From Medicago truncatula (Eukaryota > Streptophyta > Magnoliopsida > Fabales > Fabaceae), in contig NC_053042.1 of assembly GCF_003473485.1 (NCBI RefSeq), positions 41,444,762-41,508,761 on the forward strand: 64,000 nt of DNA. The letters are read 5' to 3'. A program made the translations under genes and the position numbers. The notes beneath the pieces were generated by a model. The model saw only the letters and a list, made by a program, of their open reading frames with translations. It made no database searches and was not told the origin of the DNA. Of this stretch, positions 37,261 through 48,555 are shown in pieces (within the stretch, counting starts at the first letter, position 1; each line of letters starts with the position of its first letter).

Positions 37261-37527
37261 TATGTTAGAAAATGTCAACCCCTCAAATTAATTTCAGTTA
37301 CCTTGATAGATCAGTCTCCACAATTAGGATATCTTGGTTTACCGGAAAAATGAGATACTCTTTCGAAGAGTAGACGATAACATACGCTTTGTTGGGAAAG
37401 TGAAGGTGGATGATGATTACATATCAAAGTGAGCTTTGGATGAGGGTCCTTCGTAAGTCATCTTTTTTTGGTGGAAACTGAAAAGACATTTGCGATTTGA
37501 ATTTAGACTTAAGTAAGTCGTCTTTAA
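37261..37527. repeat. ~265-bp dispersed repeat, copy B
   Basis: Second copy of the 33154-33420 sequence, in the same orientation about 4.1 kb away. Small indels separate the two. Confidence 0.75.
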
Positions 37528-37948
37528 AGTGGTTGTCTAGTGGCTTAAGACAATCTTCAAAGGTGAAAACAGGATCATAATTTCATGGTAATATTATTAA
37601 CATAGAAGGGTTTGATTTCTTCGTTTTTTTTTTTTTTTTTTTATCTGATTTCTTCGTTATATTAACATAGAAAGGTAAAACAGCATGATAATTTCATGGC
37701 AATATTATTAAATTCTAAAGTTTATGAACTCTAAAATTCTCCTAAAAAAACTTTATGAACTCTAAAGTTCAAGATTATTTATCAAAGTCAATATTGTGTC
37801 TAGCGTCTTGTGTTAATTAACAAACCAGAAAGCAAAATAAATATATGCTACCGGAACACCGTAAATTTAGATGTACTAATACTCTTGCTTTATAAATATA
37901 GTAATCACTTCATTCTTTAAAGGGAATAAGGGGAGAATGTTGAAATTT

Positions 37949-38087
37949 ATTTATTTTTTTGTCAAGTAGCCTAGTAGTTAAAGCTCACACAATTTAATTG
38001 TGAAGAATTGGAGTATCCAGGATTCAAACCCTGACCCCTGCATATAAAATATAATATCCCTACCAACTGAGGTAAGCTCACGGGGAT
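37949..38087 (+). mobile_element. tRNA-derived SINE
   Basis: A pol III A box (TAGCCTAGTAGTTAAAGC, near 37967-37984) and B box (GGATTCAAACC, near 38020-38030) are correctly spaced and followed by an unrelated tail. Imperfect flanking direct repeats AATGTTGAAATTT (37936-37948) and AATGTTCAAATTC (38088-38100) match a retroposition target duplication. Confidence 0.8.
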
Positions 38088-38443
38088 AATGTTCAAATTC
38101 TTTATAGATGATTTTTGTGACATTTAAAAGAGATATTATATATTGTGATAGATTCCTAATGTAATTAATGCTTGGAACATTTACATATGAGTATTCCTAA
38201 GAAATTTGATAAGTATATGTTTGTTGGATGAATTCTAACTTATAAGATGAGCTCTCTCCAGCCGTACAACAAAAAAAATTGTTAAATATTTTATTTCTAA
38301 TAATATATTTTAAGTTTTTTTTTTTATGTAAATTCAAATGTTAAACTTTAAAATAGTAAAATTTATTCTAAATGTTATAATTTTCATGAAATAAGATGTC
38401 ATTTAAGTGTCTTTGTGAACTTCACTTAATTGATAGGATATTG

Positions 38444-38537
38444 CATAATATATGTAGGGTCAAGATTCGAACTTGGATACTCATTTATTCACTTTAAGAT
38501 ATGTATTAATACCACTAGACTAATTAGCCAAAAAAAA
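38444..38537 (-). mobile_element. tRNA-derived SINE fragment, minus strand
   Basis: Read on the minus strand it shows GGCTAATTAGTCTAGTGGT (A box) and AAGTTCGAATCTTG (B box) with the usual spacing. Its ends were not resolved. It is distinct in sequence from the SINE at 37949. Confidence 0.65.
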
Positions 38538-38599
38538 TGTCATTTAACTCTTAAGTATATATTTTTTAGGAATTTAAAAAAGTAATATCTAATGACTTG

Positions 38600-40110
38600 T
38601 TGATCAAACACAACCCGCTCATCTTTAGCAACGGAAAGAGTTGAATGATGTTGTCATTCATCATGCAATGGTTGGACGATTGAGTTGATCGATGAGAGGG
38701 CACTAGGACAACAACAATTTATATCTTGCAGTGGGAGAGATGATTGTTAGGTTTGGGGATGTATGGTTCATTGATAAGTCGTAATTTAGAGTGTTTATAG
38801 CATTTGAATTCAATATTTTTTGTGTTATTTTAGTTCAATTCTAGATTTATTTTACTACAAAGCATTAGTTTTTGTTTTCAAAATCAAATTTATGAAGAAC
38901 AATGTAGTTGAATCACGAAGATTAAGAGCCAAGAAAAGGGAGCAAAATCAATGAAAATGTCATAAAACTGAAGTTCAATCGTGCTCTTTAGCCCCTAGGT
39001 CGTGCACAAAATGGCAGAAACAACACGCGCGACTGTGCGCCTCTCAAGCACGATCATGCGTCCTGTGCAAAGCAAAAATAGATGTTACAAACTCTTGAAA
39101 TTCTTTGATTTATGGCTTGTAGCTCGTTTTTAATGTATTGTCTGAGTTTCTAGTCTATAAAAAAGACTTCATTTCTAAGGCAAAGAAGCATCTTGGACAC
39201 TTGTAATCTTGTTCCATGAAAGAATTCAGAGTTCTTACAATTCTCTTAAATTTTGTTCTTTATTTTTCAATTTTTTACATTTTCAGTCATTTACTTTCAT
39301 GTCTTTATCTTTTAATCTCTTGTCTACTATGATCATGTGTGAGTAGACATTTCTAGTCTTAAGATTGTTGGAATAATCTAAGGATTGAATTCTAATCAAA
39401 CCAAAGTCTAGATTTTTATGAACTTGCGTTCTAATCTAATCTCATCGTTATTAAATTTTATATCAAATATCAAACGAAGTACTGAGAGGTGAAATTTGAT
39501 ATTGGATCAAATGAGATTAGACAAAGTAATCATAACATGCTAATAGTTTTGAGGGACAATAAGATTGCACTCAAAGGATCTCAGTGATAATCAACCATGA
39601 GAATAAGTTTCATGTATTCTAAAAGGAAACATGAAGTACCAAATGAAAACCTTGTCCTTAGGAATGAATTCAATATAGAATAGTGAAATAGATAGGAAAT
39701 GCCAAGGATTTAAGACTACGTTGAAAACCTCAATCCCGTAACACTTTTTAATAGTTGAACTTTAAATCAAACAATCATTCCTCTAATCCAAATTATTACT
39801 TTTGAGTTAATCAAAACTAAAAATTAGATTGGTAAATTACTTTAACTTTATATGGATCGATACTTTTTTACCAACCGTGCACTTGCAGACCTATCATCCG
39901 TGTCAAATATACCCATCATGGAGGCATTCTTCATAATCACTGGCTTTGACAAGGAACAGACTACAACGTATTAGCATATATATTGGGAGTTTCCTTACAT
40001 TTTGCTTAGGCTGAGTTTGGTGAAACAAACTTGGTACTCTTGGCTACCAGAGGAGTCAGCGTTGTAGCGAGCAACATTGGGGAGGAGCCGAGGAGGTTTA
40101 GGGATAACTT
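38600..40110 (+). pseudogene. Possible plant mobile domain (PMD) relic interrupted by an LTR
   Basis: Left of the LTR the frame reads YLAVGEMIVRFGDVW, resembling the LPVGEMTVTLDDV motif of PMD proteins from MULE- or retroelement-derived genes. Right of it, in shifting frames, come fragments resembling LTR.E.. and a LGV...AEFGETN-like stretch. Several stops and frameshifts show that it is dead. The call rests on short recalled motifs only. Confidence 0.35.
38772..39918. mobile_element. Ty3/gypsy-like solo LTR, about 1.15 kb
   Basis: Begins TGATAAGTCG and ends near AATATACCCATCA. The 3' end resembles that of the LTR at 52839-54071 (TGTCAAATAT..ATCA), and the interior has a TATAAAAAA-type stretch near 39156 and a GC-rich block at 39000-39060. 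If the end is set at ACCCA (39914), TCAT lies on both sides as a 4-bp duplication; a clean 5-bp duplication is not seen. No coding internal region remains. Confidence 0.55.
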
Positions 40111-40879
40111 TTTTTTATTTTTTATTTTCTGGTTTGGTCCACACTCTTCAATGATAAGAGGGCATTCACGCTAAACGATGCATGTTTAGAGTGTTTGAGT
40201 AAAGATATGCATAGGGTGTTGGTGCCCTAACACACTTGTATAAAAAAAATTGGACTTTTATTTTTCCCACCCTAAGCCATACTCACACGTCCTGCAAAAA
40301 TGACCAACATGTCATTCGGATTACGTAATCCAAACAAATTTGATATACATAAGGAAGTTCACCCCTCCCATTACAGAGTTTCACAATTTCACTTTTAACT
40401 TTCTCTCCCTTATCCCAAAATTCAAATTGCAAAAATCGATCTAAAATTGAAGTTTTTTTTGCTCAAAATCACCACATTTCAAGCCTTATCAAACATCAAA
40501 TTCAAGGTTACCTAATCCTTCATCACATCAGTACGCTTTTGGGTTACCTAACCCTTTTGTAGGCATCAATGTTGTTACTTCTTTTTCTTTTGTTGTTTTT
40601 TGTTTGGATAGGTAATAAAATTAAGTGTAAACGCGTGTATTTTTTGACTTCCATATATTTTGCTCAATTGATTTCAACTAGGAGATAAGGAGTTAGAGTT
40701 CCTACTTCATAGGTTTAAACCCAGAAGAAGAAGTAAATATCAATCTAACGATTAATAAGTAAATATCAATCATCAGTCTACCAACACTTCCCTACTTATA
40801 CTATACCCTGACTGTTGTAGACTATAACTGAGATATGTTGAGCTATTACTCTGATCCATTAAATGGGAGTAAAAGAAGG

Positions 40880-40951
40880 ACAATGGTCTAGTGATTTCTT
40901 TTAGACAGATTCTTGACAATGGTCTGGTAATTTCTTTTAGACAGACTATTG
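40880..40951. repeat. 36-bp tandem duplication downstream of agenet copy 2
   Basis: Two adjacent copies of GACAATGGTCT(A/G)GT(G/A)ATTTC... differing at about four positions, in the probable 3' UTR of the minus-strand agenet gene. Confidence 0.85.
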
Positions 40952-41038
40952 ATAATTTGACCGATGATACAAACAGAATTTTATTTTCATGATTCCAGGG
41001 GGACTGGTTTTTCTTCAATCTCTTGCTGCTTTCAGCAT

Positions 41039-44000
41039 TCAAAACCTCAACACCAACGCCTGAAATAGTTAAAAAAAAAAAAAAAAAAAAAAAGGCTTGA
41101 GGTTACAACAGTGAAGTCAAAATACATTTTTGCAAGCTGAAGAGTCAAGACTACATGGTTTAGTACATTTGGAAGGCAGTGATATTATATCATTTGCTCT
41201 TTTTTTTTTTTACAGTCACAAAGGGGCTACTAAGACATCATAAACCTTGACATTCTAGCCACCATAGCGACAACATGTCACAATTCAAGTATCGATCAAC
41301 AATATCAATAATTTCTCGCTAACATGAGCAAATGCTACAGAACTAGTAGTTGTGTGTAATTTTCAAATATTGTACACAACATTGACAAGCAAGCCAGAGA
41401 TGTTTTTAAACTACTCTTTCTATCAATGTATAATACACAACTACCAGGAGAGTCAAGAGAAGAGATAAAAAAAAAAAGCCTAGGAAACACGATTTTCGCA
41501 TATCACAATCCTAGGAAATACATGATTTTCATTAAGGTAGAAGTAAAACAAATTATTGTGCAAGGCTAGTCTAGCAACCTACAAACAAAAGATAATGTAA
41601 CTTGCAAAGGTAAAAATTGGAGAACATATGCTTCAACAAATTTTACCTTGAGTCGGTCATACAAAGTTAAAAGGAGATAAATGCATGTGTCAATCATACG
41701 ATCCAAATAGTATGGATGAAATAAAAGAATGTTTTGAGTGTGTTATGTGATATCAAAACTCTTCTTAAGCTTAAAGCAAAATTTTATTACAGTCACAACC
41801 TCATAATAGAGAAGATGATGGAATATCGTCTTAGCTGGTGTGGTAATGTATGGAGAAAAGAAAGACTGTCAAGTATGGATAATGAGACCAAGACTAGATA
41901 AGGGATAATACAGTAGTTTTTAAAGACAGTTAAAGATACTACAGAGTACAGATAAAATATCTTTAAACCATATACATGGTCATATATAACATGATTTTAT
42001 GGTGACGATTAATTCATATTGTTGATCCTATCCAATAAGAAAAGACTTGATAATAGGAAAAGACTTTGTTATAGCTGTTTATTCAAATTTCTACTTAGCT
42101 CTACTAGTATCTTTATGCTTACCCCCACGTATTACACAAACTCCCCCCAAAACAATTATCTCAACCTACACATCATTCTCTGCAGAGAATGCGCAAGCCA
42201 ACAATAAAAAATGCAGAGCAAGTAGGGTAAGTACTGAAAAAAACATCGATAGTCAAGAATCCAGAAATCTAGACTGTAAAAGCAAGTGACAAAGCAGGCA
42301 AATCCAACTCCGTAGTAATCACTTACTTGAATTTGAGTCAATAATTATATTAATGTGTTCATAATATATGAACTATTATCCTGGAAAGCAATCAATTTAA
42401 AAACATTGACCAGGTACATCACCCTCGTATATGAGAAAGCACAAGTTTCTAAACATCAATCCTTTACCCCGTATTTCAGTAGGGATGAAATTTAACACAC
42501 TCAAAAAGATTGAGTCTGCTTATATAAGATTGTCTGCCAGTTTGTGCTTTAGTTCATCCAAACTCCAAAGGAAGACTAATTTCTATTTAGAATTTGTCCC
42601 AAGACGTGGCGAGGGTAATTCAATAAAAACATTCCACGAGGAGAGTATTGAAGCCAATCCTCACAAGCCAACAGATTATTTTGACAATATGCTATAATAC
42701 AAATGAACTCAAGTCTAGTTTTAAAAGTAAGTGTCAATGTTGACAATCAAAAGAACAAACATTGCAATCATACCTTCGAAACCATGACCCATTTGCCATT
42801 CATCCAGTCCTGATGCAGCCTCAACTGGGAATCTTGAAACTCAATTTCCTCATTGGAGTTCCTGAAAAAAACAATATACTTGGAGTCCCCAAGAACTTTC
42901 GAAACAACACCAACCCACCACCCATCGTTATAATAAGCATCAACTTCATCAAGAACTTCAAACTGAGCAACTTCAGCAGTTTTTGGTGGACGAGGCCTCA
43001 TTTGCAGGATATCAACATCCTCTCTCAGGAGACTTGAATCCTCATCCAGCAGGCTATCGTACTCGACAACTAACTTACCTTCTCCCTTCACCTCAACAAG
43101 TGTGGCAGAAAACCAAGCTCCTTTAAAACCCTCTTCATCACTGCAAACCTCAACCAATGTCCCTGGCTTAACCTCAAAATCCACATTCTCTTCCGTCACA
43201 GTTTCATCAACCTTCACCGTCACCTTTTTCTTGATGTCACTATCATCCTATAACATTAATAATTAACAAAGAATATCACCACTCACAACATTTAACTGCA
43301 AGCAAATAAAGTTAAATAACAATAACATATGGCCTGTTTGGATTGGCTTATTTGAGCTCATCTATTAGCATAAGTTTAGTGAAACCGTCATGGAAAACTT
43401 ATGAAAACAGCTTCTGACAATTTTCACAAGCTTTTTTCAGCTTATTTTCATAAGTTCTCCAATATAGCTTACAAAAACAGCTAATATCATACACAAAAAC
43501 AATTTAGCTTCATTTTATCTTTCTCTATAAAGATAGCTTATGTAAGCTTATGTATAAGCGCTTATCATAATAAGCTGTTCACCAAACAAGCCCATACTGA
43601 GACACGCAAATAACAATGCAACCCTAAAATTCAATCTAAACACGATAAACAACATAAATTGATCCTAGAATTCAAACCCTAGCATACCTGTTGTTGAAAA
43701 GGTGGGACCCATTTTTCATGCATCCATTCACGGTGAAGTCTGAGCTCCTCCTTGTTGAACACGATCTGCTCCTTCGAAACTCTGAAATACACCGCGAACC
43801 TTCCATCCTCCAATTCCTCAGTAATGTGACCCTCCCACCATCCATCATTGTGATAGGCATCAACTTCATCGCCGAATTTGAACACCCGGTTAGCCTCCGT
43901 CGGAAGAACTGGTCGGAGCTGGTGAAGCTTGAGTGATTCTTTGAGATGCTTTGTACCTGCTTCATCTTCCATCAAGTTGTCGTACTCCACCATGAACTTG

Positions 44001-44143
44001 TTGTTGGCGAGACGGCGGACGATCTTGCCGGTGAACCATGAGCCGCGGAAACCGTCGTCGTCGGAGCTGATTTCGACTAAGGTGCCGGGTTTGAAGAATT
44101 CAGAGGCGGCGGAGGAAGAGCGGGTTTGGGATTTGGGTGCCAT
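41039..44143 (-). CDS. Agenet-domain protein with two agenet modules
   Basis: Minus-strand exons: 44143-43688 (152 aa), 43247-42774 (158 aa), and a proposed last exon 41059-41039 (ALVLRF-stop); about 316 aa. Each large exon carries a complete agenet module pair. Exon 1 has KPGTLVEISSDDDGFRGSWF..KIV..VEYDNL and DEVDAYHNDGWWEGHI..VYFRV..LRLHREWMHEKW. Exon 2 has the parallel GTLVEVCSDEEGFKGAWF and DEVDAYYNDGWWVGVV..VFFR..LRLHQDWMNGKW. Exon boundaries fall between modules in phase 0, which eases module gain or loss. Agenet (Tudor-like) proteins typically read histone methylation; a nuclear role is inferred. It is related to recalled At1g09320, which is larger. Intron 1 (440 bp) contains a 263-bp MITE. 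The terminal exon rests on a conserved acceptor shared with the paralog and remains tentative. Confidence 0.85.
43331..43593 (+). mobile_element. TIR MITE, family M2 copy 4 (agenet copy 2, intron 1)
   Basis: A 263-bp element, GGCCTGTTTGGATTGGC ... CACCAAACAAGCCC. Same family as 3124, 5413 and 29237. It occupies more than half of the 440-bp intron; the paralogous intron in copy 1 is only 99 bp and lacks it. Confidence 0.8.
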
Positions 44144-44217
44144 TGGATTGTGGGATTAGGGTTTGTTTCACAATTGCAGAAATGGAAAAGAAGAAGAGTG
44201 AAGTGTGAATGGGTAGG

Positions 44218-44242
44218 AGTGTGTGTGTGTGTGTGTGTGTGT
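44218..44242. repeat. (GT)n microsatellite upstream of agenet copy 2
   Basis: About 12 GT units within the probable 5' UTR or core promoter of the minus-strand agenet gene. Confidence 0.95.
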
Positions 44243-45477
44243 CTTTGTATAGTGTTGTTTAGCGGGAATTAAGAATGTGTTCATGGCTTTATTATGCTAT
44301 CTTAATTTCATTTTCAAATCTACTGTTACTAATCTACCCTTGTTTTCATTTTCTGGAGAACGACTACCACAAAAAAAAAAATCCAAATTTCATTATATAT
44401 CTTTTTCATTGGTTAAAATTTATGCAGGCCTTGTAACAAAAAATATTATAAGGGCCCTACCCTACCAAAATGTGCAAGTCTCAAAAAATTTACATGACTC
44501 ATAAACTTTAATTAATGAAGGAGAATATGATGAATAATGTGTGTTAAAATAGATATTGTTATCGTTATTTTTTATTTAATTTGCGTTTGTTTGATATTGC
44601 GAAGAGTTTGAACATCGTGACCAGGATCACTTCAAACTATGATTTTAGGTCTCAAAGTTTTGAGAGAAAATAAACGTACAAAAGTTCAATTCAATTATAA
44701 ATATATAAGTGATTTTGGACTCAACAAGTATGTGCATGGATGTGTTTTAAAAAAATGTCGACGGAAGCTGAAGTTAGTCAAGGTTGACTAAGTTTCTTCA
44801 ACTGTGATTTCCTTGCGGAGAGAGATACTATGTCCCTCAGACATGAATTCCCTAACTACTCTCTTAGAGTGTTAAGTACGACTGTGTTTCTTGGGTTAAA
44901 GTTACACTAAGAAATATATAAATAAAATAAGAAAGATAAAGAGATAAAATTGTGTAATAAGTTTGTTTGATTGTTTACTAGCCAAACAACATTGTCTATA
45001 GTGCATAACCTATATCTAGCTAATTTTCATGAGTGTTGCGCGATAGCTTCCCTGGTAGTGGAATTGTGGTGTCCTACGTTAGACTTCAACTTTTTCTCAT
45101 CGGTATGATCTGTTGACAACGTCACTTTGTGGGCAACTCCACTACATATTGTGTCTCTGCTCTCCTTCATATATGCATGCATGGAATAGAGAGTGGAGAC
45201 CCAAGACTCTAAAAGTCAACCCATTGTATATGTATGCTTTAAATGAATTGTGGTTTTCAATGTGATTTGTTTTTCCAAGTGTTACAGATATAATGAATCA
45301 ATTTTGGGGCCATAAGTGTAAATAGATTATAGTTTTAGTGCAATCACGATTAAGAGAACTAAGAATCATTAAATATAAAATGATATACATGTTCGAATTG
45401 ACTCATCTAAAGTAAGATACTCTATTAAAAAAAATAGTACTCTCCCGGCTCATATATGAGAGAGAAAAAAAGTCATG

Positions 45478-45643
45478 TTAACTTGTGCCTTTATGGCATA
45501 AGTTAAGTAGATTAAAATGGAAATTAAAAATAAATTTTATGTTGAAAATATAACTTTTGAAACTTTTAAGACATTGAATGCACAATTTTTAAGAATAAAC
45601 TTCTACAATTAGCTTCGTAACTTATGTCTCAAAGGCACAAGTT
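45478..45643. mobile_element. Small TIR element, GTTAACTTGTGCC type
   Basis: Ends GTTAACTTGTGCCTTTATGG and GTCTCAAAGGCACAAGTTAAC are imperfect inverted repeats. The interior matches the 8265-8440 fragment. No clear TSD was found. Confidence 0.65.
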
Positions 45644-48453
45644 AACATTTCCTGAAGAAAAAAAAATTAGTAGTAAACTAATGAAATTTTTTATTTATCA
45701 TTCACTTTTCTTAATATAGTAATAAATATAGGTGTATTCCCCAAATTACTCATTTATCTACATTTACTTTTTTTCTTGAAATTGTTTTAGAGAACATCGG
45801 TCAAGATATCCGCAGTCAAACGACAAGATGTGTGTCGTTATGTGACGAGGCATGCACGATGACGTATATAGTATTGAGCGATCTTATAAAATTATCATAC
45901 TATAATTATTTTTCATTTTTATCATTTGTGACTAATTTTAATTGATTATATAGTGAAAAAATTAGTATATTATAATAGGTCGATAATTTTAACTTTTAAA
46001 AATCTATTAAACTATTGGTACTACAATGTCATTTGTCCAGAAATTTTCACTCTCTTTTGCTTTCCTTCTATTTGTTGGGTACAACCTTTTGTTTCCCTTG
46101 CTTTCCTTCACTTGTTTTCCTTCCTTTTCAACAACAACAACAACAAAATCAAACAACTAAGCTAGTAAGTGGATTTTTTTGGAGAGAAATAAAAAATAAA
46201 CAAAAATTATAAGCACGTAATAAAAAAAACAAAACAAAAAGAATTGGTTGTTGTTGGGCAAAAACAATGAAGGTGGATGAACACGGTTGCTTTTTCTCTT
46301 GTGATTTTTTGGAATTCTCACGTGAATATTTTAGAATCGGATTTTGAGAGTGAGAAGAAATGGAAGAGAATGAGAGAAATGGAAAGCAAGGAAGAAAAGA
46401 AAGAGACATAACAGAGATTCAAAATTTAAAATTGGATGAAGACGTAGTGTTAGACATAGAGTTGAAAAAATGGGATAAAAGTGGGAAAAGTTTCACTTGT
46501 ATAATATGATGATTCAACTCTTAAGTATAGAAGCTGAAATGATATTAGATTAGGGGTAGTGTAAGTCCATGTAAAAAAATTGGCATTGCATCTTGGCACT
46601 TGAATATCCAATTTTACCCTTTGTGAAAAGTGAAAACAGACTTGTAAAAATCATGGGGCAAGGACACTTAAATAACTTTGGTAGTTACTTATTTTTTAGA
46701 TATATATTTGATATTTGATTGATTAAAGACTAACTTTTGAAAGATAACCTTGTTGAAATTAGTGAAAATTTGCATATATTTGAGTCCACCAAATATGACT
46801 AGAATTTTTTTCATTAGTTAATATTGCTTACTTATATTATAAAGTGAATTGTCTACTTTAAAAGAATTTGATATAAAATTACTGCGCAAACACCTCCAAA
46901 ATAGTTATATATCACATGTATTACCAATATAAAGTCTACAATGCATTTTATAAATATAAAGTCTACAACTTCTAAAAAAAAAATATAAAGTCTGCAAACC
47001 AAGACTTTTTAAAGTATAACTTGTGGTGAGAATTTATAAACAAGGATGGGAAGGTTAAAAAAGTGAAGATGATGGGAAGGTTAAAAAAGTGAAGATGTAG
47101 GCCAAGACAGTGGAGATGTTTTATACGGGTAGCATTCGGGAGACATTGCGATGTCAATTGTCATGTGATATTGGCCAACCATAATATCATAAGTGTAAAA
47201 AAACAAAAAATTCATGTGAGAATTGGATATTAATGTGATCCTATTATATTGATGTGATCCTTAATTTAAGCATTTGTGTCATATACACTATTGTTGCTTC
47301 TTTAATGGAGATTATATAGTTAATATGAGGTGAAACCTCATATTATAAGCAATAGATTGATCTTTAAGTCACACGATAATATATCAACTATCATCATAAT
47401 CCTTGAGTTAGGTATAAAACCACACAAATAGAAAGTTCTCTTTTAAAAGTTTTAACGTTGATATATGTACAAAGACTTGTGTTGTCTTATTTAAGCGCGC
47501 TTAACACGCATCCCTCACAAACATGATTTTTTATTTTGTATAAAGAACGAATAAATTCATTTCCTCCTCATTCCAACTTATCCACAAATTCTTTATTGTT
47601 TTCTATCACTGAATTAATCATGTTCACAAAAACAGAGTAGACTTCAAACAAATTTTTCAGAGACTAAACTATACTAGGTGAGCCTAAACCTAGGCATGAA
47701 GGCTAGTCACTCATCCAATTAATTGTTAGCAAATGCATATTGTTGAAGTGCTAGAGAATGGTGTTAAAGCAGTGACATAAAACACATAGCAGAGAACATA
47801 TAGAACAAGACACTCTAAAAACGATGGTGGTCGAGGCAGTGTTAGAAATGAGTTGTGGCGCCATCAACAGGACATTTGTGAATCGATACACCATTGTTTT
47901 GGTTGTGTACCTTTAATGAAACCAGAGTGAATCTCCTTGCCTTGCTCATGTTGTAGGCCCTTGAACTTTGTTTGTTTGAAGAGAAAGAGTCATAAATAAA
48001 TAAATAAATGAGAAATAAAGAGGGGGAGAAAGAGACAGGTTAAATAAATAATGAATTTTTGTATTATTTTGTACAAGAAAAATAAAAGTAAAAAAATGAC
48101 AAAATATTTTATATTCTCTTCATTTATTAAAAATACAATTATACATAAATATATCAAAAACTTTTTACCAAGCATGACATTACGAGACAACTTACTTGCT
48201 CCATCTCGCCTCACCCTGCCAGCAAACTGTTGAAAAAGGGGCGAGACAGGGTGGGTTGAACATCTCATCCCGTCCAGCCACAGGTTGGTGTGTTGAATTT
48301 GTATTGATGGAACAATCCTCCCTGTGCCATCTTTCAAGTCATATGTATATATGAGTGCATGTATTGGTATGTGAATAGAGGCTTTTAAAGGTTCACAAGG
48401 TCATGTTATATATGAATGCTTGTATTGGTTTATGAATCTGCAACAAGCATTTA

Positions 48454-48555
48454 TAAATCAAGTACATATCCTGCATCTTTCATATATTCAAGTCTCATCT
48501 TCCAAGTCATGTGCAGAGCAATCTAAATCAAGTACATATCCTGCATCTTTCATAT
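48454..48555. repeat. 32-bp direct duplication straddling the PGN stop codon
   Basis: Segments 48454-48485 and 48524-48555 are identical by eye. The second encodes MKDAGYVLDL near the C terminus; the first lies just beyond the stop (48488-48490). The offset is 70 bp. Confidence 0.93.

Larger units (their letters stand above)
34673..41038. other. Repeat-filled intergenic region between the acidic ORF and agenet copy 2
   Basis: It contains a 1.45-kb Mutator-type element, a 282-bp MULE-MITE, repeat copy B (37261-37527), two SINEs, and an LTR inside a possible PMD-type relic. A poly-T run of about 20 lies at 37623-37642. The stretch 40.1-40.8 kb holds a short palindrome, GGATTACGTAATCC (near 40318), and no gene that I recognise. 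Confidence 0.6.
44144..48487. other. Intergenic region between agenet copy 2 and the PPR gene
   Basis: A (GT)n tract lies at 44218-44242, about 75-100 bases upstream of the agenet ATG. A TIR element occupies 45478-45643. An inverted pair (GCCTCACCCTGCC / GGGCGAGACAGGGTGG) lies near 48207-48252. The stretches 44.5-45.4 and 45.7-48.1 kb contain only short ORFs without recognisable domains. The PPR 3' UTR is at the right edge. Confidence 0.55.

Noticed and set aside
37960..38040. Possible tRNA gene
   Set aside because: A and B boxes are present, but no cloverleaf with paired acceptor stem can be built; a SINE with flanking duplication explains it better.
46149..46409. Ser/Phe-rich minus-strand ORF
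   Set aside because: Composition is that of AT-rich non-coding DNA, with no domain or splice support.
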